Part shown: positions 39,736-52,034 of the stretch, piece after piece
How positions within the stretch are numbered: position 1 is the stretch's first letter
How the letters are laid out: each line of letters begins with the position of its first letter
Assembly (NCBI GenBank): GCA_963457665.1
Contig: OY735207.1
Span: 37,507,316-37,571,315, forward strand
Direction: 5' to 3'
Length of the DNA stretch: 64,000 nucleotides
Source of the DNA: Thysanoteuthis rhombus
Taxonomy: Eukaryota; Mollusca; Cephalopoda; Oegopsida; Thysanoteuthidae
Program-made: the position numbers and the translations under genes
The notes under the pieces: generated by a model
What the model saw: only the letters and a program-made list of their open reading frames with translations
The model's database searches: none
What the model was told of the DNA's origin: nothing

Positions 39736-40764
39736 CAATGTCAGAGAATGGTGAAAGGGCTTATCTGTAGACAACACCAAATGTGTTGTTAGAGAATCAA
39801 ACTTGTCGGCCATGTTTGGGTCCATTAGTGACAGCACAGCCACAGGCATCATACTGTTTAATTACTCCAAACAAACTGAAATCTGAGAGTAAATTAACTT
39901 AAAAATTTTAAACATTAATTATGGTGCAGTTCCAAAAATGTGTTTTTTAGGTTAAAAAATCATGGAACTCTTTAGAAATTATAAAAACCCTATAGCACAG
40001 AAGCCTGGTAAGGTTCTCTTTGGTTGAAATGCAATTTTTCAATGAGAAACATGGTGACAGAGGGGTTAAACAAATCTCCATTATATATAAGATGTCAAGC
40101 TTACGCAAAGACTGATAAATGAAAAAGAAAAAGGCACTTAGATTTAGAGAAGTGAATAAATTAACGAATCCCTAGGAAGAAAAATGATTCTTTGCAAAAT
40201 TATATTTTAGCAAGTATTTTATTGTTATTTACTGGTGAATTTTCATCCAGCATATTTTCTATTATTTGTTGAATAATATAATTTGGATGAGATCTACCAC
40301 ATTTACACTTGCATCCAGGTTGATAAATAAAAATTACCAGGAATACTTATCTCAAGAAAACATTTTAGAAAATAATCATTTTAGAATGTGGCGTTGAAAT
40401 CATATAACAAAATAGATAAGTAAAAACATTGACTTATTTTCAAGAAGCTTATCACACATTGTTCAAGCTCACCTTTAATCAAATGAAAAAAAATATTTCT
40501 TTCTTTTGTTTTTCTGTTCTTGTAATATTTCAAAATCTTTTAGAGCTTGTATTTGTCAAGACACTTACCGTTTAACAAAAAGTGATGTTGTTATTTGAAA
40601 CTATATGGCTACCTTGGAAAAAACAAAGAGAGAACTTTTTTGGAAGGTTGATTTTGCAGAAAGTTGGTCAATGTTAATTCTCTGTTCTTTCAAAGTAAAA
40701 TTTTACAATCCCGATGACCAATTTGCATAAGCTGAACAATCAGCATCAAAAAGGAAAAAAAGAT

Positions 40765-40845
40765 TTATCGCTATTATTTGATTTGAACTCGCATCCCTCA
40801 TCTTCTGGAGCATGTCTTTTCATAACATGGCGAGATCCTTCACCA
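40765..40845 (-). mobile_element. tRNA-like SINE head, second type
   Basis: On the minus strand GGATGCGAGTTCAAATC is a good box B, with a degraded box A (CCATGTTATGAAAAGACATG) about 35 nt upstream. It is a decayed tRNA-derived copy. Confidence 0.4.
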
Positions 40846-41329
40846 GAGAAATTTGTTGACTAATATATCTGATATAACTAGTATAAATGATAAACAAAAT
40901 GGGGGCATAGTAGCAATGTGTGAAATATCCGCCAAGACACAAGGAATGCTGCGTAACTTGACATGAACAGATTTATCATTCTTTTCAAATTCCTTTAACT
41001 TCAGGGTTGCACCTTGGGTGTAAATATTTGTCACATGACAATTATCAAATACAGCAGCCTGATGATTATCTCCTGAAAGTTACATAACATCAGTGAGAGG
41101 GTTTAAGCAGAAATTGAACAAATAGTTACATGATAAGCTGCCAAACAAACATTTCAGAGTATTATTCTGGGGGATTGGTGTAGAATTTGGTTGAAATTAC
41201 TTACTTTGTGATAAAAGCATACAATTTGGCATACTTTAGGGTGTACTGAACAAATCCAGATATGGAGATATTCCCACCAACTGATAGGCAATATTTCCAA
41301 CCTAGCAAGCCTATAGATATCTCCCAATG

Positions 41330-41645
41330 AAACAAGTTCCTAGACCCAACCAAAAATTTGATCTCTCCTTTTCTATCCTTATTATCCTTATAATCTGGTC
41401 TATGGTTTTACAAAATTTCATTGAAAAATTTCTGAAATATGTAGACAGACATAAGTGAATACAAACGTCACCCTGTCAAAAAAAAAAACAACATCTAATC
41501 AAAAACGAATTTCTGGTTCCACCCCGAAATTTGATTACTTCTTATCTATTTTGTGGCTCACCTTTCCATAAAATTTTATAAAAATTCATCAAGAATTTTT
41601 TGAGATATAAGGTAAACAGACAAGTGCGATTATAGAAACGTACAA
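41330..41645. repeat. Two tandem copies of an interspersed retroelement tail
   Basis: Units at about 41345-41470 and 41520-41640 each contain AAATTTGATnnCT, a TTTnnATAAAATTTnAT-like stretch and a GAnATATnnGnnnACAGACA end. This layout resembles non-LTR or Penelope 3' UTRs, but I cannot assign it. Confidence 0.4.
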
Positions 41646-43199
41646 AAACAAGAACCATAAGTTCAACAATACATCCACCATCTGTGGTGGTAGTAGTATC
41701 AGGAGGAGAAAGACAAGGAAGAGGAGCAAGTAGTCTTCAATCAATACATATACTTGTAAAATATTGCAATATGAAATATTCTATTAGTATCATTTTCAAT
41801 TAAAATTGAAAAGGGCCATTTTTAGTGTTTTTTTTATATATGTAAAAATCTGGATCTTGAATGTTCTATTACGATTATCAGCAGCAGCTGGTGAAAAAAA
41901 AATTGATTGGAAGGATTTCCTCTCAGTGATGCCACACCTTTTAATGACATCACATTTTCCTACCTATTTCCGTTGTTAAACATAACTTGGACTGACCAAT
42001 TGACAAACCAAGTAACCAACAAGCATCTAACAGAGATGTGTGGACACATCTAGAAACGGAAAAATATTGCCTGGACAAGGGATTATTTTTTTTGTTTTTC
42101 ACCCATAAATTTTTTCTCCACTCGTGTCTGTCTATACCATGTATCTGAAAGTTCTCAATCAATTTCAATTGAATTTTGTGGAAAGGTAAAGCATATCATA
42201 AGGAAGAAGTAACTAAAATCGAGGGGTAGAACTTTTTGAAAAGTATACCTTTCCTGTAGTCTTATCCAATAACTGTAATGCTTACCCATAAATACACAAT
42301 AGACTTTTTTCAAAATATTCCCTGCTGAAATTGGAAGGGCCTTATATGACCATGGTATCTAATATGCCATCAAATATGGTAATTCCTTTTATGACCCTGT
42401 GGAACTGAAGTTTAGTCTACCTGGGACTCTTTCCTTTCCTCAAACTCCTCTGACAGTTTTGTAAACCAATTATTTGTAATAAAAGGCGAGAGAAAATTCA
42501 CTTTCATACTGAACAATTTATGGCTGCCACTTTACTCAAGAATCAAATGTATTTCTCTTATATATCATGTATCAGCATAGGTAATTTTTCATTGAAGTGA
42601 GACACTATTAAATCATCGTAACATTTCTTATGTCTGGACTATCTTACCAGAGACTGTAATTATTGATAAAACTATCGATTCCTCAGTTACTGTGTGGGCA
42701 CTTTTAACTCCATTCGTTGCAATGAATATAAAATCTTAGTTTCTAACTCTCGGCTTCAAGGGAGGGTCAGTTTTTTCTGATAGCCTCAGGCTAAAACCAT
42801 TCTCTACATCCATGGTTCCGAGACAGAAATGATCATGGCACCATGTATGAATAGATATTATCTTATCCATGCGATTTTCTTGTGGGTGGAGTAGGTCGTT
42901 TTGAAAAATTTTTTTCTAGTATTTTCTTAAAGAAGTGAGGCTAATAGATGTTGCCCATTCACTCTATTTTAAGTAATTTCTATTGTTTATATCCATTTCA
43001 AACCAATGCATATCACTCATATGGTTAAAACAGTTGGATTCATCAAGTGAAGTCTGTGTGGGAAGTATCCAGCCATTAAATATTGATAAAAAAATAGTCC
43101 ATATGCCTTACCCCCCCTCTCCAAAATTCTCCCCTTGGGATCTCATGCACTTATTCCTGCATCCCTCCAGCTTTTCAAAAAAAAGCCTGCAAAGTCCAC

Positions 43200-43490
43200 T
43201 TTTGTGACTGTGAAGGGAGCTGACGGACCTGGGTGGTATGATGTTTTGCCAAAGAACCCTGCACGAAACGTTAAGAATTGGCAGGCTCTGTCATTGTGAA
43301 TTTGGTGAACACGCAGTACTCAAGTTCTCCCAATAGTGTCTCAGTGCTGATAGAGTAACTCAACTAAGATTACTCTACACATGTGCAGTAAGGTCCCTTC
43401 TAATTGATTGCCAACTCACATCAAGGCTTTTTAATTGGTTCTCAAAATATTCAGAATAGCAGGATACTTTCTGGACAGACATCTTATAAT
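43200..43490. repeat. Interspersed repeat shared with 27210-27430
   Basis: Contains CTCTGTCATTGTGAATTTGG and ends near GGATACTTTCTGGACAGACA, the same end motif as the mariner tails at 232-251 and 3139-3157. Confidence 0.4.
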
Positions 43491-43907
43491 CGTGGAAAAA
43501 CGGATTCATGCTTTCAGTACAAAGAATAGATTTATTATAGATTTGTCTTCAGCTTTCTAAAACAATAATATCCGGTTTCTTAATCCTGTTATGGCAATGT
43601 TTGGTTGATAAGTATATGATTACTAGTTTTTTATGTAATTCATGATATCATGGATAGCAATTATTAAACAATCATGTCAAAAACATTCATTCATTCTAAT
43701 GATTTGATGTATATAGTAACTCAGTTGTTCTTGGCTACAGGAAAAAAGCCATAACCTCACTTGTAATTTAGCATTAGCTGCATTTGAACGTGGTATACAT
43801 ATACATTTAATATAAAAACTTGCTAAAATAAATCTTAAGTAAAGAATTGCAAAATTGAAAGCATAATCATTAAAATTTTCTCCAAAATATCAGAAAATGA
43901 CTAAACT

Positions 43908-43971
43908 GGTAGGAATGTAGTATAGTTAAGGTAAAGTTAGTGAACAGCAATAAGAAAAGCTAAAACCTTGT

Positions 43972-44009
<38 letters not shown>

Positions 44010-44080
44010 TAGGAATGTAGTATAGTTAAGGTAAAGTTAGTGAACAGCAATAAGAAAAGCTAAAACCTTGTCCATATATA
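43908..44080. repeat. 100-bp tandem duplication with (TA)n
   Basis: A 73-bp block (starts GGTAGGAATGTAGTATAGTT) is repeated exactly 100 bp downstream (43908 and 44008), each copy followed by (TA)n. No mismatch was seen, so the duplication is recent. Confidence 0.95.
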
Positions 44081-44103
44081 TATATGTATATAAATATATA
44101 TAT

Positions 44104-44141
<38 letters not shown>
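44076..44141. repeat. (TA)n microsatellite
   Basis: Interrupted TA run after the second copy of the 100-bp duplication. Confidence 0.9.
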
Positions 44142-44143
<2 letters not shown>

Positions 44144-44308
44144 ATAAATGTAGTAGTTATGGTCTTTTAGAATAGCACAGTAACCATTATCCTATGACAA
44201 AACATCAAATTATTAACCAAGTTCAGCTTAGTCTGGTGAAAGACTACAGTAGTGTGTTCCCAAATGAGGATCAAATACACTACAGTAGTGATGGGCTGCT
44301 CAAATAAC

Positions 44309-45244
44309 CAGTGGTGGATAGACCTACCGGAATACTGGGAAATCTCCCAGTGGGTCCCTTCAAGTTAGGCCTTCCTTGATGGTAGACAAATTATTGGTAA
44401 ATATGTTTGCTTAGAAAAAGATCTATTTCATAATCTTCCTTGCTTACTAAAGCACTTCTTTCATCATTTTTAATAATTTTTTTTCTATGAGATTGTTCAT
44501 AGTTGTTAAACGACATGATAACTAAATCTAAACTTGTTTTAGACGAGCAAGAACTAAATAATGAATCGCAGTCATTCATCCTCAATTTTGACATCCTTTC
44601 AAAAAGTTAGAATGAAGTGTTTGCTATTACCATACCCTTAGAATCAGAACCGCAGACACATCTTGATATCAATTCAAGTTCACATTGCCCCTCTGGAAAG
44701 TCATGTAAAAAGTGTCTGCCTTGCTGTTTCTGTATCCTGTATAGGTATTCATTGCATGCATCTTCATACTCGAATTCATTCTTGGGTTATAAATATCTTT
44801 TGAACCAGTCATTCAATCAAGTTAGTTGTAAATGCACATTCAGAAAGTTAAATATAGTGAAAACTTGATTTTGCTCATGCTCTCAAATAAATTACCTAAA
44901 ACTTCTATGCTGATGAGCATTGAAGAAAAATTTACTGGCTGAAATAACTGAGATTGATATCATTCCTTCTCTTGTGAAATACTTGACAATGTTCTAGATA
45001 GTTTGCTATTGAACTGATTTGTGCTTTATGAAATATTCAGATTGTTTGCTTTGCGACGAAATATTCTATTTGTATAGTATCTGTATTTTTTAGCATTAAG
45101 AAATAAAATATCAAAGGAACATAGTTTTTCATTTACCTACTTAAAACCAGTGCTTTGATTTGATTCCCTTGCTAAATTTTAGGATTCGGTGGGTCCTTTT
45201 ATAAGTGTCCCCCCAGTAGAAATGTTTGGCTCAGTCCACCACTG
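44309..45244. mobile_element. Non-autonomous hAT-like element with terminal inverted repeats
   Basis: The left end reads CAGTGGTGGATAGACC and the right end, on the other strand, CAGTGGTGGACTGAGCC. Further inside both arms carry ACTGGG/GGGACC-like motifs. It is 936 bp long. Interior open stretches on both strands show no transposase motif. The flanking octamers do not match clearly, so the target duplication is lost or the ends are misplaced. Confidence 0.5.
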
Positions 45245-45307
45245 TTGTTGACCATGGCTTCATGACAATGATATCTTAATTGATATTTTGAGAGATAAGT
45301 GGTCAGA

Positions 45308-45520
45308 TTATTTCTATTGATATTCGGACCATCCTTATCTTGGTTGTTTTTCATACGTTTCGGCCGTTACACTCTACGGCCTTCGTCAGATATCATCTGG
45401 CAGGTGGCCGTAGAGTGCAACGGCCGAAACGTTGCATGAAAAACAACCAAGATGCGGATGGTCCGAATATCAATAGAAATAATGATAATACCTCATCTCA
45501 AAAATTCAGAGATATACTAA
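45308..45520. mobile_element. Penelope-like repeat, head-to-head fold-back (copy 2)
   Basis: Two copies of the repeat seen at 15361-15496 face each other. The left arm (45308-45380) and right arm (45406-45482) are inverted repeats of about 75 bp with few mismatches, around a short centre (TTCGTCAGATATCATCTGGC). The left copy keeps CTGACGA-hairpin-GAAAC on the minus strand; the right copy has lost the first part. After the right arm the single-copy tail continues (CTCATCTCAAAAATTCAGAG). Inverted partial copies at termini are characteristic of Penelope-like insertions. Confidence 0.55.
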
Positions 45521-47891
45521 GTGGTCACATATTTTGCATTAATCAACAAAACTATGAATACTGTAAACATTTAGCTATTTCAGACTTTAGGCCATGTATT
45601 CTTCCTATTTGTTTCAGGGCCACTGCTGTCCTTTCAAGTGCCTGGTTGTGGACCTCTCCCCAAAGAAAAACACAAAAATATGATCCCTAAACCAAAGAAA
45701 TATACTTCACAAACTTTGCAAAGATGAAATAAACCAAAGAAAAATATACCATAAAATGAATACATACAAATAAGAAAACAGAAGTATACAATTAGTCACA
45801 CAAAAAGAGAAAAAAAAGTCACAAATGTTTGCAGAGACAGAGATATTCATGTATATAAGCAATTTTAAGTAGTTGTGGTAGGCTCAATAAAACTTCTCAA
45901 GGAGGTTGGTTCATCCTTGAAACTAATTCATTAAGCTGTACAACAAACAATGCTTAGTTGAAGCCCAAAATTAGAGCGTTAGCTCTCAACCCAATAAAAA
46001 GTATTGCATAGTGCTTTGCTCAACAATTTGCTATACAAAAGAACACAACAAAGATGTAAACATATAAGCATACAGTTATGATACAGAGACAATTGCTACA
46101 AAATCTTTTAACAGCCCCAGCCTTTTACAAAACTTAGTGAATAGCATCCAAGCAAAAAAATTTCATATTCTGTTGATGCAGTTCTGGTTTCTGTAGATGC
46201 TGCTCTTTTCTCTGTCTGTTCAGGTATGATGGTTATCACTACTCATGCTATCTACTCAGTTCTTCCTCTGTTTTATACGAAACAATCCACTGTATCTGCT
46301 TCTAGAAACCTGCTTACCAGTGGAGTTTCCCCAAGAAAAGACCACCACACACTGGGTGTTTAGAACAGAAAATGGAAAAGCTTTCATGCACTTGATAAAG
46401 TGGCACACATTTGCATTTCCTGGTTGCAAAATTGTTAATAAGGTCATCTTCTGACAGTTTCTGAGCAAATTCTGCATTGATGCTGACGACAGCAAAGAAC
46501 TTGAATGTTTCTATGCCACTGATGAATGCAGGTATGTTTTGATAAGTTCAAGTTTTGAAAAACTTGCCCCAGCAGAGACAACTGTAATTGGGAGAGTTAT
46601 TGCAATCCTCAGAGCAATCCAGAGGTTTGAATAGAGGTTTTGAAGTTGGTTCTCCTAGAAAATTGTTGACAAAATCAGATCTAGTACTTATTATAGTAGT
46701 TAATACCAATGGCCTTAAACACCAGGCCATAAACAGGTACCAGGCCACAAAGCATATGCTTCCGGGCCTCAAGGAAATGATAGGATTTGGTGATGAAATA
46801 AAAGACGTAAATTTTTTTTGATCCTTATATCAAATGAGTTAGAAATGAAATTGAGTGTATTGGTCACTTATAAGTACCATAGTTGACTTTTCACCTATAT
46901 TGCAGTCATGATTAACACCCGCTCCTACCAGATGCCCAGTGGAAATATTGTTGATATTGAATTGATCTGGGGTGCCATAAAAGCTGGAGACCACTGGTAT
47001 AGACAAATGTGATAGTCACCACTAAGAATAGATCACAAAAAATCTCAATCAAATTGAATTATTTTTAATCAAATTATAATGCATTGTATTAAAAAAAAAA
47101 AAAAAAGGTTTTGGTCTGTGACTTTAAGGCCTATGATTTTATGTCTGATATTCTATAAGTCCACAAAAGACAACGGTCATATTGAAAAAAAAGTAATTAA
47201 AGAAAACAATAAAAGCAAAAAGTAATGTTTTTTCTAATTTTGCAATAAAGGTGTTGTTTTTTTTTCTACTTGTCATTTTTCAACAAAAAGTAAATATTTA
47301 AGAAAAGATTTCCAAGGCTTTTTTTTTACTACTTGTATCTCTCAACTTGAATCAGATCCGAAAGTTACTTTTCTAATATTTTGAGAATTAACAACATACC
47401 AGCAAGCGAAGCACAAGCATCATCAAGGTGTTCCTGCTTCTTTCTCTTTTCTGCCCCCAACTCTTGCGGCTTTTTCCCTAAACTTTCTACCTTGTGTCTT
47501 AGAGAGAACTACCTGAGTTCAGCAGCCAGCACAGCCCAATGGTTTGTGATGAGAGGTGCCAGGGGCACCAAAACTAATTTTATTACTTTGAGAAATTATG
47601 AATATCTTGTATTACCTTCTTTATTTTTGTCTAAATGGTGCCTATTGTAATTATGAATCATGATTAAAAAAAAATAAAAATGTTCAACTGCTTTGGTGCC
47701 CCTTTCAGCATGTGATGCTGTACATGTAGCACGCATGTGCCTCGCAGTGACCCTGATTTGTTTAGCTTTTCTTTTTCATCCCATTCAAATGAATTTAGAA
47801 ACAAGAATACTATCATTCTATTCACAATCTGACTTAATGAAAGATTTGAAGCAAATATTCAATAATTCAACACTCTCTTCACGATCCTAAC

Positions 47892-48360
47892 TTTACAAAT
47901 GAACTCAATATTTGACTTATATTTCATGATATTACTAATGACCTCAATATTCCACTCATATTCCGTGATATTACTAATGACCTCAATATTCCACTGATAT
48001 CCCATGTTATTACTAATGACCTCAATATTCCACTCATATTTCATGATATTACTAATGACCTCAATATTCCACTCATATCCCATGATATTACTAATGACCT
48101 CAATATTCCACTCATATCCCATGATATTACTAATGACCTCAATATTCCACTCATATTCCATGATATTACTAATGACCTCAATATTCCACTCATATCCCAT
48201 GATATTACTAATGACCTCAATATTCCACTCATATTCCATGATATTACTAATGACCTCAATATTCCACTCATATTCCATGATATTACTAATGACCTCAATA
48301 TTCCACTCATATTTCATGATATTACTAATGACCACAATATCCCTTATATATTCCCTAATA
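47892..48360. repeat. 39-bp minisatellite, 11 regular units
   Basis: Units start at 47931 and every 39 bp to 48321 (ATTACTAATGACCTCAATAT, then TCCACTCATATTCCATG), with a degenerate unit on each side. As 39 is a multiple of 3 the array is open in three frames (EYEWNIEVISNIM on the minus strand). Lack of any upstream exon signals and sequence identity between units argue for a satellite, not a gene. Confidence 0.95.
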
Positions 48361-49224
48361 ACATCGATACTGACTTAACGATTAATAAAAGTCTTAACAG
48401 GTTTGGTGAGGGAGGAAGTTTACAAAGTGTTGACCAGTAGAAATGAATAACTCCATTAGCTTAAAAGCAAATTGACAGAAATACATTTACCCAATCTAAG
48501 ATTGAAATGGGAGTGCATTCTCATTGGCTAATCTTTGTATCCTTGGTAACCATTGGCTTTAAAAGCTATTTTGTGTGTCAAAGGACATTAAGAGAAAACA
48601 ATCGCTGTGTATAAAGAATGGTATACATCCATCTTGTGCGACAGAAGAATCATGGAAAATTTGATCGGAAATTAGAATGTAGCTTTCCGGGAAATATTTA
48701 TTGGCTTTGTACTGATTATTATTTGACTAACAGATGATATATTAATCCTACGCCATGTAAAGGTCACTGGCTTAGTATACAAACAATTTTCAGAGAAACA
48801 GGTATCAATTTACTTCATTTGATCGTTTAAACAATGCACTTTAGAAACAATAATTATATGAAGGCATTTTCAATGGGTCATTATTAAACCTGATCAAATT
48901 ATCAACATAATACAAGCATCTAATTAAACACTTTGGAACCAAAATAGTTTTTATCTGATCCATTGCTAGGCTAAGAAGACCAAGAAACAAAGAAATTCTC
49001 ATGAGATATCTCGTCAGCTTCTCTTTAGAGGTCAAGCCACACAGAGTGAGTGAAATTAGATCACCAATCAGACCAAACAATATTCAATAAAAGATAATGG
49101 AATATTCTTGTAGGATATCAAGTAGGCAAAATATCTTGTCAGCCTCTCCAAAATCATCATAGCTTTCAATGCTTTTATCATCATCTACAAATTGTCTTAA
49201 ATATTGTATGAAATGAATACTCAC

Positions 49225-49500
49225 ATTTCCATATACGGATATCATTGTAAGTCCGCTGCTGGACAGAAGCCTCTCCAATCGCCTTCCATAATGACTGCAG
49301 CTCTCTACCATGTTTTACTCAGCAAACCTTTCTATCTCATCTTCCCCTCTGTGACTGGTCTTTCCTTAATGTATTTTTCTGTCCAATGGACACCAATCAA
49401 TTACCTTTTTAGTCTATTTCTGGTATTTTTATTGCTAATTGTCAAGCCCATCCCCATTTTAAAAAAAATATATTTTGTCTTAAATCTTTCACTCTGGTTT
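49225..49500 (-). mobile_element. LINE relic, second family, copy 2 (antisense)
   Basis: Contains GTCCGCTGCTGGACAGAAGC at 49250-49269, then CTCTACCATGTTTTACTCAG, matching the order of motifs in the 7.2-kb copy. Short and decayed. Confidence 0.5.
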
Positions 49501-50079
49501 TTTTAATGGACACTCATACACTCACTTATATGCATCAAATAATGATGCAATTATTTATGCCTGAATAAATTATACATTTCAATACATGCATATACACACA
49601 GCAACAGTCACTTGACACCACACCGTTTATGTGTCCGTATTTAGCCAACCAATCTTTCGCTTGGCTTGTTCATTGGTCAGTCGTGCCAGCCACTTAGAGA
49701 TCAGTTCGAACAGTCAAGTCAAAAGCAAGCAAAACTGAGTGAAGCAAAGTACACAAACCAATGACCGATCAATGCAGATTAGTCGTTTCGATCTACATTT
49801 AAGACTAATAATCAATAGTCTCTCCTATGTTGTTGGCTGTGACTGACTGATTAACATTTACACCTCTTGGCGAATTCAGGTATGGATAAGGTAGTATCAT
49901 CTTGATGGAGTTGATTATGGCCTGGTTTAGTTGAGGTAATAAGATGATCTGAGGGTTTTTTTTCATTATGTGACATAATTAAATATTTTTTTAATAAATC
50001 TGAGGATACGATTGGAGAAGAGCTGATGCAATATTTTGATAATAGTCAGAGTAAGTTGGAGGGGGGGAGAAAAATGGAA

Positions 50080-51052
50080 AGGAAAAGAGAGAAAAAGGAG
50101 AGAAAAAGAAAAAGAGGATAAGGAGAGACAAGAAAGAGAGGAAAAAGAGGGAAAAGGAAAGAAAGGAAAAGACAGAAAGAGAAAGAAGAAGACAGAAAGA
50201 GAAAGAAGAGAGAAGAAAAAAGAGAAAAAGAAAAAAGAAAGAATGAAAAAGAAAAAGGAAAGAAAGAAAAAAGAGAAAAGGAAATTTTTAAAAAGAGAGA
50301 AAAAAAGTGAGAGAAAAAGAAGGGAAGAAAGAAGTGAGAGAAAAAGAAGGAAAGAAAGAAGTGAGAGAAAAAGAAGGAAAGAAAGAAGTGAGAGAAAAAG
50401 AAGGAAAGAAAGAAGTGAGAGAAAAAGAAGGAAAGAAAGAAGTGAGAGAAAAAGAAGGAAAGAAAGAAGTGAGAGAAAAAGAAGGAAAGAAAGAAGTGAG
50501 AGAAAAAGAAGGAAAGAAAGAAGTGAGAGAAAAAGAAGGAAAGAAAGAAGTGAGAGAAAAAGAAGGAAAGAAAGAAGTGAGAGAAAAAGAAGGAAAGAAA
50601 GAAGTGAGAGAAAAAGAAGGAAAGAAAGAAGTTAGAGAAAAAGAAGGAAAGAAAGAAGTTAGAGAAAAAGAAGGAAAGAAAGAAGTTAGAGAAAAAGAAG
50701 GAAAGAAAGAAGTGAGAGAAAAAGAAGGAAAGAAAGACGTGAGAGAAAAAGAAGGAAAGAAAGACGTGAGAGAAAAAGAAGGAAAGAAAGACGTGAGAGA
50801 AAAAGAAGGAAAGAAAGACGTGAGAGAAAAAGAAGGAAAGAAAGACGTGAGAGAAAAAGAAGGAAAGAAAGAAGTGAGAGAAAAAGAAGGAAAGAAAGAA
50901 GTGAGAGAAAAAGAAGGAAAGAAAGAAGTGAGAGAAAAAGAAGGAAAGAAAGAAGTTAGAGAAAAAGAAGGAAAGAAAGAAGTTAGAGAAAAAGAAGGAA
51001 AGAAAGACGTGAGAGAAAAAGAAGGAAAGAAAGAAGTGAGAGAAAAAGAAGG
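50080..51052 (+). repeat. 27-bp polypurine minisatellite and GA-rich tract
   Basis: From 50307 a 27-bp unit (GTGAGAGAAAAAGAAGGAAA + GAAAGAA) repeats about 27 times with almost no length change. Variants GTGAG, GTTAG and the preceding GAC or GAA form runs, showing recent block duplications. Upstream, 50080-50306 is irregular GA-rich sequence. The plus strand is nearly all purine. Because 27 is divisible by 3, long ORFs appear in several frames (KEVREKEGK, SERKRRKER and FFFSHFFLS repeats), but these are by-products. The array lies in the host intron about 1 kb past the exon 1 donor. Confidence 0.95.
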
Positions 51053-52034
51053 ATAAGGAAGGAAAGAGAGTGTTTACCTCAACCAATGCCATACTCTAAC
51101 TAGAAACTAAAAAAAAGATATTAAAAAACGAAGGGGGAGCTACTTTGGAATTCTGTACAAATATTGAATTACTTCCCCTAAAATTTTTATTGACTGTTCG
51201 TTCAAAACCTCTTTTCAGGCAGAATAACGAAAATCTTTCTCAGTCAGAAACAAATAACTGGATCTGCCTCAAAATTTAATCACTGTTTTCTTAACCCACA
51301 GTCCACTCTTCCTCGAGAACACTTGGAGATAGACCTGAGTGAATACATAAATGTATGCAAAAAAATGGAAAAATATCTCTTAATCGAGAAAATATTTTTG
51401 GATATCGTATGAGCAGATAGAGAGATGGATCCTTGCGGTACTGGATGGGATAATGGAAAGTCTATAGCCACACTGAAGAGATGTAATACATCGAAAAAGC
51501 TGTCTGTGGATGACACAATAATATATATATATATCACTTATTTCGTTGGCAGAGGTAAACAGAAAAAAAACGAGAGAGAAAACAGAAAAACAAACGGGTA
51601 CCATTATCTTATTTTTTTCATTTTTTTTTTTTTTTTTTGTCGAGCACATGATGATTTGACAAGTTCAAGATATATTCGGACCATGACACCCATGGTTGAG
51701 AAGTCCCTCAGATCTAGGGGAAGCATCAAATCCAACAACAGATCTTGAAAGACTGATGATGACCAACTGGAAGTTTGAAGAATACAAGTCACAAAGATAA
51801 CAGGTCTTTTTTTTCTCTTCCATTTGAAGTTTTTCAAGTAAAATATTCAAAACAAGTAGTTAAAGGAAATTTTTTATCGTTGTAATAAGTAGGCTGATCT
51901 TCACATTTGGAAGATTGGAGCACTACGATCTTCTTACCTTGCATTCGTTGACGTCCGTTCGGTCCTGCATCTGACTAAATGAAATTCAGAAAATATCAAG
52001 AATGAAATGCGGAAAAGAAAAAAAAAACACTTAC

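Larger units (their letters stand above)
26346..52034 (-). other. KIAA0513: Intron between coding exons 1 and 2 (25.7 kb)
   Basis: Bounded by the GTAAGT donor at 52034 and the TATAG acceptor at 26346. It holds the 27-, 39-, 29- and 23-bp arrays, a hairpin element, SINEs, LINE relics, a Penelope-like fold-back and a hAT-like element, listed separately. I see nothing identifiable in 28780-30140, 30500-31760, 34520-35410, 36720-38740, 39740-40760, 41650-43190, 45530-47890 and 48370-49220 beyond AT-rich intronic sequence and scattered short direct repeats. Confidence 0.8.

Noticed and set aside
40765-40845. Functional tRNA gene
   Set aside because: Good B box but degraded A box and no foldable cloverleaf; a tRNA-derived repeat fits better. 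The same holds for 36620-36715.
47396-47560. Minus-strand exon-like block with a GTATGT donor and a short charged helix (KRKKQEHLDDACASLAG)
   Set aside because: The acceptor is unclear and the phase relative to neighbouring exons cannot be made to fit. It looks like the end of a transposon-encoded protein.
47859-48335. 158-codon minus-strand frame with a 13-residue repeat
   Set aside because: A by-product of the 39-bp satellite; other frames are equally open.
50046-51092. Long open frame on the minus strand (Phe/Ser/Leu repeats, 348 codons) and two plus-strand frames over it
   Set aside because: All come from the 27-bp polypurine array, whose period is a multiple of 3. No splice or start context, and three frames are open at once.
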